Source: an uncultured Oscillospiraceae bacterium (GTDB taxonomy: Bacteria; Bacillota; Clostridia; Oscillospirales; Oscillospiraceae). From it: DNA of 48,202 bases. Location of the stretch: NCBI GenBank assembly GCA_944385785.1, contig CALWYO010000047.1, forward strand, positions 1 to 48,202. Direction: 5' to 3'. How positions within the stretch are numbered: position 1 is the stretch's first letter; each line of letters begins with the position of its first letter. Made by a program: the position numbers and the translations under genes. Below the pieces are notes generated by a model that had not been told where the DNA came from, did not search any database, and saw only the letters and a program-made list of their open reading frames with translations. This document shows, piece by piece, positions 48,187 to 48,202 of the stretch.

Positions 48187-48202
48187 AGCAAGATGCAGTC
48201 CG

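Overview
The window looks like chromosome of a low-to-mid GC anaerobic Firmicute, most likely a gut Oscillospiraceae-type Clostridium. The support is a FabK-type fatty acid cluster, a long single-chain clostridial PurL, separate AICAR transformylase and PurO-like IMP cyclohydrolase in place of bifunctional PurH, a TatD-associated radical SAM protein, a LytR-CpsA-Psr protein, strong GGAGG ribosome binding sites and several TTG starts. This placement is inferred from gene content. No rRNA, tRNA, CRISPR array or complete insertion sequence was seen.

Layout: 1-285 is the end of an MFS transporter. 410-2128 holds a divergent pair, a zinc-ribbon/CFI-box protein and a dCMP deaminase-like protein. 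2311-4682 is feoAB for ferrous iron. 4914-6535 is a radical SAM/Smr/YoaK-like membrane protein group. 6680-8881 is a two-component system, followed by three TTCAYA repeats and a hairpin-rich stretch ending in a terminator (8941-9112) that may be a small RNA. 9182-12960 is a leftward cinA/M28 peptidase/thiI group. 13261-17007 carries a lactonase-fold protein, a hairpin-rich repeat element and a UvrD/PcrA-type helicase.

17111-28666 is the lipid block: a TetR regulator with a palindromic operator candidate, a DegV protein, then acpP-fabK-fabD-fabG-fabF-accB-fabZ-accC-accD-accA, ending with a hotdog thioesterase and an acyl-CoA synthetase. The set covers malonyl-CoA formation and chain elongation but lacks fabH. 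The last two genes could turn ACP-bound chains into free acids and CoA esters. 28738-34700 holds two lipoproteins (one PstS-like), an LCP protein with a proline/glutamate repeat tail, a run of GC-rich hairpins and a MATE transporter.

34911-45608 is a leftward purine operon, read purE-purF-purM-purN-purO-purH(AICARFT)-purD-purL, from a good promoter with a leader of about 200 nt. It has two oddities. purN carries an in-frame TAA at codon 24, and PurF begins Met-Gly-Gly where the family's catalytic N-terminal cysteine is expected. purC, purB and purK are not in the window.

46067-48045 is a divergent two-gene operon encoding a PLP alpha-oxoamine synthase with serine palmitoyltransferase-like motifs and an SDR that could act as the matching 3-keto reductase. 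Together with the acyl-CoA/FAS block this suggests a sphingoid-base-like long-chain amino alcohol pathway in a Firmicute. This is the most interesting candidate system here, and it is an inference from motifs and gene pairing.
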